64,000 bases of DNA, from the NCBI GenBank assembly GCA_021325615.1, contig JAJPGU010000008.1:1-64000 (forward strand), read 5' to 3'. Each line of letters begins with the position of its first letter. Within the stretch, counting starts at the first letter, position 1. Position numbers and translations under genes: made by a program. Below, in pieces: positions 1 to 7,390 of this stretch. The DNA comes from Nitrososphaerota archaeon (GTDB taxonomy: Archaea; Thermoproteota; Nitrososphaeria; Nitrososphaerales; Nitrosopumilaceae). Under the pieces are notes generated by a model. The model did not search any database. It was not told where the DNA came from and saw nothing but the letters and a program-made list of their open reading frames with translations.

Positions 1-469
1 TAGAACAGCAGTATAAATCCCAAGCTTCGGCGAGGGGTGAGCTGGCTGTCACTAACAACCCAATACATCAGTTCAGTCACATACATAGAGACTATACGCG
101 ACGATTTACTACGTCATTTTTCTATACTTATTTGAAATCCGTCCCTAGCGGAGCCTAGGGTCTGCCTACACACATGAATCTATTGCACAATCCTGACTTG
201 CGCAAGCAATTGGTTGAAACAAAAAGGGTTCGGAAGATAAATTTCCACCGTGACGGGCTCTTGCCCATCAAATGTGGTCTATTCTCCGTTCTGATACGTG
301 ATACGTGAAACTTGCAGAAATAGTTTGTGTCTGGCAAGCAAGTTGGCGCCACGCGGTTTCATGTCTTTCAGGACGAAGGGTGAACCTCAAAGGGGCGTGT
401 TTTCATAGAACAATTCTCTATAACTATCTGCAAAATGATTTTTGTAGTAGAATTGGTTATCTTATCCCG
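1..469. other. Intergenic stretch at left edge, no gene recognised
   Basis: No open frame here looks like a protein. A TATA-like box (AGTATAAATCC) lies near position 10 and a tandem repeat GATACGTGATACGTG near 291. The last 60 bases are AT-rich and probably hold the promoter of the gene starting at 470. Nothing else is recognised. Confidence 0.5.
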
Positions 470-886
470 ATGGAAGACCGTGACTTGGGCAAACTGTGCA
501 GGAAGATTCTGGACGTAAGCAAGAACATTCTCCGAGTCTCAGTCATAACCAGCGGCGGGCGCCCCCTTGAGGAGGTCAGCCGCGGGGGAAGGAATTCCCT
601 TGACGGGGGAGATCTGAAGGAGATGCTATTGATGCAGTGTGCCCTGGCCATGTCGATGGGAAGGGACTTTGACGAACCATTTGGCAAGATAATGTTTACC
701 CACATGGAAAGGGAGAATGTCTCGCTGTTATCGTTTCCTCTTGGGGGAGACACCGTGCTTGTGGAATCCGGGCCGTCCACGGGTTCCTTGTCGCTTGCAA
801 GCGATGTTGCGTCCGTGATAAGGGCGGTTGCCTCAGGGCCTGATGCCAAGCCGCGGGCTTCGGCACCGCTTGTCAAGGCACGATGA
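470..886 (+). CDS. Roadblock-like small signalling protein (paralogue 1 of 5)
   Basis: 138 residues, cytosolic, no signal peptide or membrane segment. It has an N-terminal helix, a strand with G-G-R-P, a middle helix containing MGRDFDEPFGKIMF, then MERENVSLLSFPLGGDTVLV. This is the layout of small thaumarchaeal proteins resembling the Roadblock/LC7 fold, which in other systems binds small GTPases or forms dimers. Four further members of the same layout lie in the window at 2264, 3158, 35063 and 35457. ATG at 470 was chosen because the upstream in-frame sequence is AT-rich and promoter-like, with a TATA-like tract near 437-446. The tail after about residue 115 is Ala/Pro/Arg-rich and probably disordered. 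The partner is unknown. The fold call is from pattern only. Confidence 0.7.
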   Translation: MEDRDLGKLCRKILDVSKNILRVSVITSGGRPLEEVSRGGRNSLDGGDLKEMLLMQCALAMSMGRDFDEPFGKIMFTHMERENVSLLSFPLGGDTVLVESGPSTGSLSLASDVASVIRAVASGPDAKPRASAPLVKAR

Positions 887-907
887 TACTGCAGAAATCA
901 CCGGCAT

Positions 908-1207
908 TTACTCGATCTGCTTGTCTGCAAGCAAGTTTTTCATTATCGATATGATGAAGGAAGACGTCCTTATGTTGTCATGGCTATAGTTTGCGTGGTT
1001 GAACCTTGTGGACTCGTGCAGGGTGGCTGCCTTTGACCAGACCTGCCTTATCGTAGAGCGGTCGATTGTCCACAGCGAGTCGTCTGAGGTGGACACCACT
1101 ATCCTGCCCCCGGAATACTTGGCCGAAAACGGCTTGGACTGGGTCGCGAACTGGCGCGGTACTGCAAGATCCCTTGTCAAAAGGTCCCAAAACTCGTCAA
1201 ACTTCAA
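908..1207 (-). CDS. Conserved-looking small hypothetical protein
   Basis: 99 residues beginning MKFDEFWDLL; soluble and basic, with SDDSLWTIDRSTIRQVW in the middle and a helical end. No known domain was recognised. The TTG start at 1207 is supported by a TATA-like GGTTAAATC centred about 27 bases upstream, the spacing seen for other leaderless genes here. It ends 21 bases from the Roadblock-like gene, tail to tail. Aromatic-rich W/F/R composition could suggest nucleic-acid or protein binding, but that is a guess. Confidence 0.6.
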   Translation of the reverse strand: MKFDEFWDLLTRDLAVPRQFATQSKPFSAKYSGGRIVVSTSDDSLWTIDRSTIRQVWSKAATLHESTRFNHANYSHDNIRTSSFIISIMKNLLADKQIE

Positions 1208-1320
1208 TGGTCATATGATCCGAAAACTTTGATTTAACCTCTAGGGTGCGGGATGGGGGAGCCAATAACCGGGCTTTCCATGAGGGATGACGGGTTGAAA
1301 AAAATGGGGTTGGGATGTTG

Positions 1321-2106
1321 CTAGAAGTTTTGCACACATCTGCCAAGAAGTGCCGAGCTGCCTATCGGAGTGCCGTTTCCATCCTGGAACTGGAGGTATA
1401 TCCAGGGATTGCCGCCAACCCCGCCAAGGGATGGCTGTTTTGGAAATTCAATTGAAACCCCCGACGGTAGAATCTGGGCACTGACAACTTGGCTGTTTGT
1501 ATGGGTCCCATCGGCATTGTTGGTGAAAATTACCTTTGCCGTAACAGACGTGTCTGTCGTCATGGTGCCGCCAAAGTCAATATCGGATGCCGTATTGTCG
1601 CATTTCATGGCTGACACCTCGGCAGTAAGGGTTGTCGGCATGGAAAATGTTGCAAACCCGTCCATGTTCCCCTGCACACACCTTCCGAGGAAGACTGGAG
1701 CAGTCAGAGGGTTGCCGCTTCCGTCAATTAGTTGGACGAAGATATACGGGTTGCCTCCCACTCCGCCATTGACCGGCTGTTTTGGGATGGTGATTGTGGC
1801 ACCCTGCGGTACTGCGCTTGCTGTGGCGGTGGACGTATACGAATGCGTTCCGTCTGCGTTGTTCTGGAATGTGAATTGTGCGGAAATTGGGCTCAAGTCA
1901 AGTGCCCCGTCAAGCGTCACGTATGGTCCTGGGCTGTTGGAACAACCAGAGGCACTCAGCCCGATTTGTGCGGTAACGGGCATCATGTAACTTGTGGTCT
2001 CGGTCTGCGTCGCAAATGCGGGAATGGTGGAATATCCGACCATCACAAAGGCAAGCATGCATGCGGCCAGATGCTTCTTGGCAAGTCTAGTTGCATCAAA
2101 TGTCAT
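1321..2106 (-). CDS. Secreted protein with two tandem copies of a beta domain
   Basis: 261 residues. A signal peptide (residues 1 to about 32, ending AFA) is followed by two homologous domains of about 110 residues. Each has one Cys near its start, then T/F-x-NNADGTH, a proline-rich K-Q-P, GGVGGNP, a Q-x2-DG-x-G-x-P strand and a closing LGRCVQ. The two Cys per domain could form a disulfide. There is no C-terminal anchor, so the protein is probably released or held in the pseudo-periplasm. A TATA-like CTTATAGAT lies about 26 bases upstream of the ATG, so the transcript is probably leaderless. The family was not recognised; an adhesive or Ig-like role is inference. Confidence 0.8.
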   Translation of the reverse strand: MTFDATRLAKKHLAACMLAFVMVGYSTIPAFATQTETTSYMMPVTAQIGLSASGCSNSPGPYVTLDGALDLSPISAQFTFQNNADGTHSYTSTATASAVPQGATITIPKQPVNGGVGGNPYIFVQLIDGSGNPLTAPVFLGRCVQGNMDGFATFSMPTTLTAEVSAMKCDNTASDIDFGGTMTTDTSVTAKVIFTNNADGTHTNSQVVSAQILPSGVSIEFPKQPSLGGVGGNPWIYLQFQDGNGTPIGSSALLGRCVQNF

Positions 2107-2263
2107 TGGAATTTCCTATGTTGAAATCTATAAGTGAGTTAATGATCATTTTATCCTGCGATGGATTCGTAATTTTTCTAGTAAAGACGAGTTCATTTTC
2201 TGATGACAACTGCGGGTGCCTTGGGGCTGGTGGGTTTGCGCCATCATGCCTTGAGGGCTTCCT

Positions 2264-2650
2264 CTAGCCCATGTGGGCATGTATGATGTCTTCGATCTCG
2301 TCTGCCATGTCTGCAACCTCCTGCCTGCTTGCATTGTCGCAGCTTACAAGGAAAATCCAGCCTGCCTTGTGGAACATGAGGATGTGGCCCTTTGCCCTTA
2401 TGAGGTGTGTAAAGATGTTCTCCCCTACAATGTCATCATAGACCTTGAGGAGCCCTCCTAGAAAGTGGACGTCCTTTGCTATGGATTCTGACTGGTCGCC
2501 GTTGATTAATGACCTTGGGGTGGTGTGGCTAAATACCGTCTCGCCGTGGTTGTCGACGACAAGGACATACCGTATGGTCTTGCTGACTGGCAATATCCTA
2601 TCTACAATCTCCTTGGGCATGAGAAAGTGGTTCTGGTATCTTGTCAACAT
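2264..2650 (-). CDS. Roadblock-like small signalling protein (paralogue 2 of 5)
   Basis: 128 residues with the layout of the other family members: N-terminal helix, IRYVLVVDNHGETVF strands, a central helix with GGLLKVYDDIVGENIFTHLIRAKGHILMF, a strand with WIFLVSC and a closing acidic helix. It is most like the gene at 3158, sharing K-x-YDDI-G, a basic residue before the hydrophobic strand, and LVSC. It lies 7 bases downstream of a winged-helix gene with GGAG before its ATG, so the two are very likely co-transcribed. A link between this fold and the regulator is inferred from that spacing. Confidence 0.75.
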   Translation of the reverse strand: MLTRYQNHFLMPKEIVDRILPVSKTIRYVLVVDNHGETVFSHTTPRSLINGDQSESIAKDVHFLGGLLKVYDDIVGENIFTHLIRAKGHILMFHKAGWIFLVSCDNASRQEVADMADEIEDIIHAHMG

Positions 2651-2657
2651 TATTCTC

Positions 2658-2924
2658 CTACTTTAGCTTGATATCTTCTGGTTTTGTGAACATGTCGCTT
2701 ATCTCGTCTGCCATGTCGAGAAACTTGAGGCCCTTTTCAGTCGTCCTATAAATCTGGGTCCCCTCGTCATAGGAAATCATCTTGTTCTCGCTTAGAAGTT
2801 TGAGGTAGCTTGTGAGCTGTGCATAGGACAGAAATGCGATGTACATTATCCTCGTCTTAGTGGTTCCAGACCTTGCGGCCTTGAGAATGGTGGTGATAAT
2901 CTCTGTCCGGCTTCGGTTTTTCAC
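2658..2924 (-). CDS. Winged-helix transcription regulator, ArnR1/HTH_45-like
   Basis: 89 residues starting with GTG. It contains NRSRTEIITTILKAA, then T-K-T-R-I-M, LSYAQLTSYLKLL (recognition helix), and a wing ending TTEKGLKFLDMADEI. This pattern is typical of the single-domain archaeal winged-helix family near ArnR1. A longer frame reaches 3077, but the 2930-2990 interval is AT-rich and holds a TATA-like CTTTAATAG centred 27 bases before the GTG at 2924, so the longer N-terminus is probably promoter DNA. It is followed after 7 bases by the Roadblock-like gene. DNA-binding function is known for the family; the target is unknown. Confidence 0.8.
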   Translation of the reverse strand: MKNRSRTEIITTILKAARSGTTKTRIMYIAFLSYAQLTSYLKLLSENKMISYDEGTQIYRTTEKGLKFLDMADEISDMFTKPEDIKLK

Positions 2925-3157
2925 AAATTGTTCTGTTGATTTTACTATTAAAGTAATTTGGAATAATCTTCTAGAATAATTTTCTATAAGATGTTCGAGG
3001 AGAGCGTCGGACATGGCCAAGGCTGCAAGGCCGGTACATGCCGGGAAAGTGAATGTCGGTTCGTCGTCTGGTGGCACGGCGGGCGAAATTTTGCGCGGCC
3101 CGGGGCGATAATGGTTAAAAACTCAAAGCCCTGTAGGTAGGAGGGGGTAGAACCATT

Positions 3158-3535
3158 GTGAATTTTGAAAAACTGCTAGGAGACATTATGAACCTTTCAG
3201 AATCGATACGGTTCGGTTTTGTAACAAACGAGCAAGGCAAGATTGTACAGAGCAAGGTTTCTTCAAACGCTTTCCTGCTTGACCGGGAGCAGGTTTCACT
3301 CCTTGGAGTCGACCTGCAGATACTGCGGAAGATTCTAAAGATGTATGACGACATAATAGGACAAAGCACATCGCTGCATATGGTCAGGGACAAGGTTCAT
3401 GTCCTGATTTTCTATGTGGGCGAGTGGACAATTCTTGTAAGCTGTAACCGGGACACCGATAGGCACGTACTTGCAGACCTCTCGGAGCATATAGGGGGCC
3501 TGTTGCAGGAAGCCTCGTCTGGAGAAAAGTGTTAG
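3158..3535 (+). CDS. Roadblock-like small signalling protein (paralogue 3 of 5)
   Basis: 125 residues from a GTG start. Layout: helix MNFEKLLGDIMNL, strands IRFGFVTNEQGKIV, helix with LRKILKMYDDIIGQ, strand VRDKVHVLIF, then WTILVSC and a final helix. It closely resembles the product at 2264 on the other strand, so the two flank the winged-helix gene as a diverged pair. No signal peptide or metal motif is seen. The Roadblock-type fold is inferred from strand and helix order, not from a search. Confidence 0.75.
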   Translation: MNFEKLLGDIMNLSESIRFGFVTNEQGKIVQSKVSSNAFLLDREQVSLLGVDLQILRKILKMYDDIIGQSTSLHMVRDKVHVLIFYVGEWTILVSCNRDTDRHVLADLSEHIGGLLQEASSGEKC

Positions 3536-4004
3536 ACGGTGGGTTTGTGTGTAAACTGTGGGGGAGTGGATGTTGGATTGTACCCATTCTTACACCAGTG
3601 CGCTCGTAGGAGACCCACCAACCTACCGACATGCTATTGAGGATGGTGGCGGATAAGTACATGCTAAGATTGTTCTGTAAGATGAACACGACTGCTGGTC
3701 GGCGGGCCTGTGAAAAACATGAAAGGAAGGATGAAACTGTAGGATGAGTTCGGATGGGGTTAGGAGGAACTCTTTACTATCACTACAGTTTCAAGCTGAA
3801 GTTCAAACTTATGCCAATTAAGTACTGTGTAAGATTGTTCTAGCATTCATCTTATGGTACGACCTTCCATTTGAGATGGAAAACATCCTGCCTTGGTACC
3901 GCTCACTGCCTTTGCGTGCGTTGCCAGAGGCCGTGCCGGCCGGAATGGGGCGTCTTGGGGGAAATAAGAAAACCGCGGTATCTCGGCTTTGGGGGGTTGT
4001 AATT
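3536..4004. other. Intergenic stretch with repeats, no convincing gene
   Basis: Frames that cross this interval have no recognisable protein character. It holds the stem-loop element at 3731-3794. It also holds an imperfect direct repeat at 3655-3676 and 3820-3841: AAGTAC, four variable bases, then TAAGATTGTTCT. The direct repeats are 165 bases apart and bracket the stem-loop. Confidence 0.5.
3731..3794. repeat. Structured repeat element, copy 1
   Basis: Outer arms GAAACTGTAG (3733-3742) and CTACAGTTTC (3783-3792) pair perfectly, and an ATG precedes the left arm. An inner stem GAGTTC/GAACTC encloses a loop with GGATGGGGTT. A second copy in inverted orientation lies at 49344-49406, with the same outer arms and loop motif but a different inner stem (AAGTTG/CAACTT) that still pairs. 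Paired changes in the inner stem argue that the folded form matters. The role is unknown: small RNA, terminator-like structure or mobile-element remnant. Confidence 0.6.
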
Positions 4005-4226
4005 CTAGCTGCAGGTGTTCTTTACCTTGTCTGCTTCCCTTTTAAGAAGGGCGACTTGGACCATCTCCCGGAACATCATCTCCTCGACAAGAAGTATCGA
4101 ATAGATCTCAAACGCCTGCCTGTAGTCCAGGCTTGCCTTGTCAGGAAGGGCTCCCCTGGAAGCCAGCCTTGCGCTCATGAACTTCCACATCTCCTCAAAC
4201 GTTGGTTTGTCGGTATTTGCCATCAT
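4005..4226 (-). CDS. Small hypothetical protein, second gene of a tiny operon
   Basis: 73 residues, helical, beginning MMANTDKPTFEEMWKFM. The F/L-EEMWK N-terminus resembles that of the 47-residue product at 39013. Its ATG overlaps the stop of the upstream 50-residue gene by one base (TAATG), which implies coupled translation. No domain was recognised. With a small DNA-binding-like protein in front, a toxin-antitoxin pair or a regulator with a cofactor are both possible; neither is shown. Confidence 0.6.
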   Translation of the reverse strand: MMANTDKPTFEEMWKFMSARLASRGALPDKASLDYRQAFEIYSILLVEEMMFREMVQVALLKREADKVKNTCS

Positions 4227-4378
4227 TATCTTCTAGACCTGTGATGGCTTACCAATAAGTTGAGGAAGGCGCTGTTGTCAAGAGACTTGTTCTTCTTCTT
4301 TGCCTCCTTTACCGCTTTTTTAAAGTGCTCGTAGCACTCGTTCTTCACGGTGATTGTCTTGTATTCTTTTCTTGGCAT
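4226..4378 (-). CDS. 50-residue basic protein, ribbon-helix-helix-like
   Basis: Translates to a protein starting MPRKEYKTITVKNECYEHFK and ending in SHHRSRR. A short beta segment (YKTITVK) followed by two helices, with many Lys, matches the size and pattern of Arc/MetJ-type ribbon-helix-helix DNA-binding proteins or antitoxins. The ATG is 4 bases from the GTAC-type motif at 4382-4401. The same motif precedes the metallophosphatase gene, so this protein is a candidate for binding it. The stop overlaps the next gene (TAATG). Confidence 0.6.
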   Translation of the reverse strand: MPRKEYKTITVKNECYEHFKKAVKEAKKKNKSLDNSAFLNLLVSHHRSRR

Positions 4379-4381
4379 ACC

Positions 4382-4401
4382 TATGGTTGTACGGTACGTT
4401 G
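4382..4401 (-). promoter_or_regulatory. GTAC-S-GTAC motif upstream of the 50-residue gene
   Basis: Plus-strand sequence TATGGTTGTACGGTACGTTG. The core GTAC-G-GTAC is an inverted repeat. A near-identical copy (17 of 20 bases) lies at 5765-5784, in the same orientation and at the same distance from a start codon. Probably an operator; the binder is unknown. Confidence 0.5.
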
Positions 4402-4494
4402 ATAAACTCTTGGTATACTGAATATGGAAAAATGTAACTGTATTTCCCTTTTTTTGGGAATGAACTTAGGCAGCAAGACAAGGTAAATATGGAT

Positions 4495-5757
4495 CTAGGA
4501 GTCCCGTCCGCCGAGATCTATCTGGAACTTGTCTACAGATCTATATTCCTCATTCCAGACATCCTGGGGGTTCGGGACTGCGTTATAGGCGCCAGTGATC
4601 TTATCACTCGTGACCTGGATTGACATGAAGCCATAGTGGTCAACGCAGTAGTTCTCCAGGGTGAGGCCGTTCACGTTTGGCATCCTGAAAGGGAGGGCCA
4701 CATTCTTGCCGTAATATGGGTTGAGTTTGTGCAGGTTGTGGTATCCGCCGGATCCTGCCACTATGTAGGTAAGGTCGCTACCTGCAAACTGGCGGGTGAA
4801 ACGCTGGTAGTTGTGGACATGCCCGGTGAGCACGAGGTCCGCCGCCCTGCCGCCCTTTTTGAAGGCATCATCGAGGACCTGCTCTATTGTGGCGCTGCCT
4901 CCATGCTCGTTATCTGCCGAATAGGCTGGGTGGTGTACTGATACTATGAGGGCCTTGTCCTTTGGGGCGGAGGCCAGCTCTGACGCGAACCACTCTGTCT
5001 GGTTCTGATCGAATTGGCCCCCCTCTGGCACGTTGGAGTAGAGGCCAATGATGGTCACAAAGGGAGCCTCCAGGGTCCAGTAGACGTTTGGTTGGGTCAT
5101 GGCATCCCTTGGGGACTCGCCCGCCTCGGACGTCAGGCGGGGCTCATTGGCACAAAAGTTCTCAATAAAGGCTGCAAGGGTGGGTGCGCCCCCAGCTACC
5201 ACGTCGCCGTCATGGTTGCCAGGGATTGCAAGTATTGGGCCAGGATAATGCATGTACGGCTCGTAGAACTGTGCATAATAATTGCTTGACTCCCCGTAGA
5301 AATACACCACATCCCCGAGGTGGTAGAAAAAGGAGGGGTTTGAAACTGCACTGTCAGCCTCCATGGCATCTGCAACCGTTTGTTGCGGGGTACCGTTAAT
5401 GATCCCGCCAGTATCTCCAATACAATGAAATGAAATCCCGCCAGAGTCTTTGATTTTGGCAATCTCGGAGGCAGGCAAGACAGTGTCAAGCGAGAGGCGG
5501 TAGGGGGGCTTGCCTGTGGGTGGGGGGAGGGGCTGGAACTGCTGGTTCCCATGAGACTCCTGCCGGAAGGTTGGCCCCTTTCCGTGGGGCCTTGGGAGAT
5601 GGAAGGTTCGGCGCACCCTCAAACTGCCCCCTTGCTGACTTGGCAAACAATTATTCCAAATCTTTTGCCTGGACAGGGCGGCATGCCAGTGCTTTGCCGT
5701 GGGGTCGCGCGCCTTGGAAGTACTGGTGCGCGCATGTGGAAGTGGTTCATAACGCAA
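4495..5757 (-). CDS. Calcineurin-like metallophosphoesterase
   Basis: The frame is 420 residues. The catalytic domain covers about residues 105-410, with the family's metal-binding motifs in order: GDTGG, YHLGDVVYFYG, IPGNHDG, VSVHHPAY and LTGHVHNYQRF. This identifies a dinuclear-metal phosphatase or phosphodiesterase of the purple-acid-phosphatase-like branch. The first 90 or so residues are basic, Pro-rich and not homologous-looking, and no signal peptide is visible. The TTG start at 5757 is therefore uncertain and the real start could be downstream. The gene carries the GTAC-type motif 8 bases before its start, shared with the small operon at 4005-4378. The substrate is unknown. Confidence 0.85.
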   Translation of the reverse strand: MRYEPLPHARTSTSKARDPTAKHWHAALSRQKIWNNCLPSQQGGSLRVRRTFHLPRPHGKGPTFRQESHGNQQFQPLPPPTGKPPYRLSLDTVLPASEIAKIKDSGGISFHCIGDTGGIINGTPQQTVADAMEADSAVSNPSFFYHLGDVVYFYGESSNYYAQFYEPYMHYPGPILAIPGNHDGDVVAGGAPTLAAFIENFCANEPRLTSEAGESPRDAMTQPNVYWTLEAPFVTIIGLYSNVPEGGQFDQNQTEWFASELASAPKDKALIVSVHHPAYSADNEHGGSATIEQVLDDAFKKGGRAADLVLTGHVHNYQRFTRQFAGSDLTYIVAGSGGYHNLHKLNPYYGKNVALPFRMPNVNGLTLENYCVDHYGFMSIQVTSDKITGAYNAVPNPQDVWNEEYRSVDKFQIDLGGRDS

Positions 5758-5764
5758 AACATCA

Positions 5765-5784
5765 TATGGTTGTACCGTACCTTT
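5765..5784 (-). promoter_or_regulatory. GTAC-S-GTAC motif upstream of the metallophosphatase
   Basis: Plus-strand sequence TATGGTTGTACCGTACCTTT, differing at three positions from the copy at 4382-4401. Both sit within 30 bases upstream of a minus-strand start. The shared core GTAC-S-GTAC suggests one regulator for both units. Confidence 0.5.
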
Positions 5785-5852
5785 GCGATTTAAGTCTGTC
5801 GCAGGAATTGCAGCACCGGGTAGAAGATTTTTACAGATGAATTTTACTTAAC

Positions 5853-7382
5853 GTGGCATGTGGGAGATTGACCGCAAGCAATTTTAGACAAAAGGGAACA
5901 TCCAGAGGGGTGATCGCTAGGCTTCAGGCAGTAAAGCCGTCTTACTTGGTGATGACAGTTCTGGCTGTGTCTGGATTCACCCACATCTGGAATGCCGCAG
6001 GCTTTCCCGATCTCTTCTTCGATGAGGGGGTGTACATGAGGAGGGCAATGCATGTGCTTGCAGGGCTTGGGCCCCAGGAATCCTTCTTTCACGACCATCC
6101 GTTTTTTGGTCAGATTTTCCTTGCATCCGTTTTCTACGTTGTCGGGTATCCTGCATCACTTCACGCCTCTCCAACCGCCGAATCGATTTCGGGCCTCTAT
6201 GCGGTGCCAAGGGTTCTGATGGGCCTGCTTGCAATAGCCGACACGTACCTCACCTACAAGATTGCTGAGGCAAGATATGGCGTAAGGGTGGGACTCATCT
6301 CTGCCATGTTTTTTGCAGTCATGCCGATGACGTGGGTGGTGCGCAGGATACTGCTTGACTCGATATTAATGCCGTTCCTTTTGACATCAATCCTCCTTGC
6401 AATGAAATCCAAGGGGGCAAGACACAAGAGCCTCATTGCCTTGGTCTCGGGAGTGGCCATGGGGATTGCAATATTTACAAAAATTCCGGTCTTTGCAATG
6501 ATTCCATTGGTTGCAGGCCTGGCGTACTTTGGAAGCGGAAAGAGCCTGAAGGCGCTTGCCCTTTTCTTGCTACCTGCAATCCTGATACCTGCAGCCTGGC
6601 CCATCCAAAGCCTAGAGGCTGGGCAGTTTGATATGTGGCTGCACGACGTTGCATTGCAGGCCCACAGGCCCACCTATGGCCTTCCATATATCTCAGGCAT
6701 GTTCCTGCGCATGGATCCCGTCCTCTTCATACTTGGGGTTGCAGGTGCTGCCTTTGCGATCTCAAGGAGGGATACCCTGGTACTGATGTGGCTTGTTCCC
6801 TTTCTAATCTTGCTGCTGGCAGTGGGGTATAACCAATATTTTTACTGGATTCCGGTGCTTCCGGTTTTTTGCATTGCGTCTTCCTTGTTGATTGAAAGGC
6901 TTGTCGTACGAAACGGCGTGGAGGTGAAAAAAAAGGCGTTGCTTGCAGTCGTGCTTGGAATCGGGGCGTTTGGTCTTGCAAGCACCATTGCGCTGATTTC
7001 AACCGACATGACATCGAGCCAGTTTCAGGCAGCGGCATTTGTCCTCCACCTTGTGAAAGAAAATGACAATGAAACGACTATCCTTGCAAGCCCAGTCTAC
7101 TCGTGGGTCTTTGCATCAGCCTTCCACAGGGGGGACGTCATGCCTGACTATACGCAGGTCTTGTGGCAGCCGGTCCCCACTAGAAAATTCCTGCTCGTTG
7201 CAGACGAGCACTATTTTATAGACATGGCAAGGGGCATGCCGGTGGAAAGGCTTTTCAACGATTCAAGGACGGTGAAAACCTTTGAAGGAAATGCGGGAAG
7301 GTACGACACGCTGCTTTATCCCTACACGAGCATCAAGGAGACCTATGGCGGTGGGCACATTGAGGTGAGGGAAAAAGGCTGA
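5853..7382 (+). CDS. GT39-family (PMT/ArnT-like) membrane glycosyltransferase
   Basis: 509 residues with about ten membrane segments. The first outside loop holds LFFDEGVYMRRAMHVLAG followed by a His-rich HDHPFFGQ, matching the acidic Asp-Glu motif of protein O-mannosyltransferases and ArnT. Such enzymes move a sugar from polyprenyl phosphate to an acceptor on the outer face of the membrane. The frame opens with GTG at 5853; a GTG at 5910 has a better TATA-like box (ATTTTAGAC, 26 bases upstream), so the protein may start there. It converges with the gene for a polyprenyl-phosphate-mannose synthase 8 bases away, which could supply its donor. Acceptors here may be the many Ser/Thr-rich surface proteins (inference). 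Confidence 0.85.
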   Translation: MACGRLTASNFRQKGTSRGVIARLQAVKPSYLVMTVLAVSGFTHIWNAAGFPDLFFDEGVYMRRAMHVLAGLGPQESFFHDHPFFGQIFLASVFYVVGYPASLHASPTAESISGLYAVPRVLMGLLAIADTYLTYKIAEARYGVRVGLISAMFFAVMPMTWVVRRILLDSILMPFLLTSILLAMKSKGARHKSLIALVSGVAMGIAIFTKIPVFAMIPLVAGLAYFGSGKSLKALALFLLPAILIPAAWPIQSLEAGQFDMWLHDVALQAHRPTYGLPYISGMFLRMDPVLFILGVAGAAFAISRRDTLVLMWLVPFLILLLAVGYNQYFYWIPVLPVFCIASSLLIERLVVRNGVEVKKKALLAVVLGIGAFGLASTIALISTDMTSSQFQAAAFVLHLVKENDNETTILASPVYSWVFASAFHRGDVMPDYTQVLWQPVPTRKFLLVADEHYFIDMARGMPVERLFNDSRTVKTFEGNAGRYDTLLYPYTSIKETYGGGHIEVREKG

Positions 7383-7390
7383 GCGGGCAG

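Noticed and set aside
2925-3077. N-terminal extension of the winged-helix gene
   Set aside because: It runs through an AT-rich region with a TATA-like box placed correctly for the GTG at 2924.
3536-4004. Insertion-sequence remnant
   Set aside because: Direct and inverted repeats are present, but no transposase fragment or target duplication of IS type was found.
3876-4244. 122-residue plus-strand frame
   Set aside because: It overlaps the coupled minus-strand gene at 4005 and has no protein-like pattern; the minus-strand pair has TAATG coupling and sensible starts.
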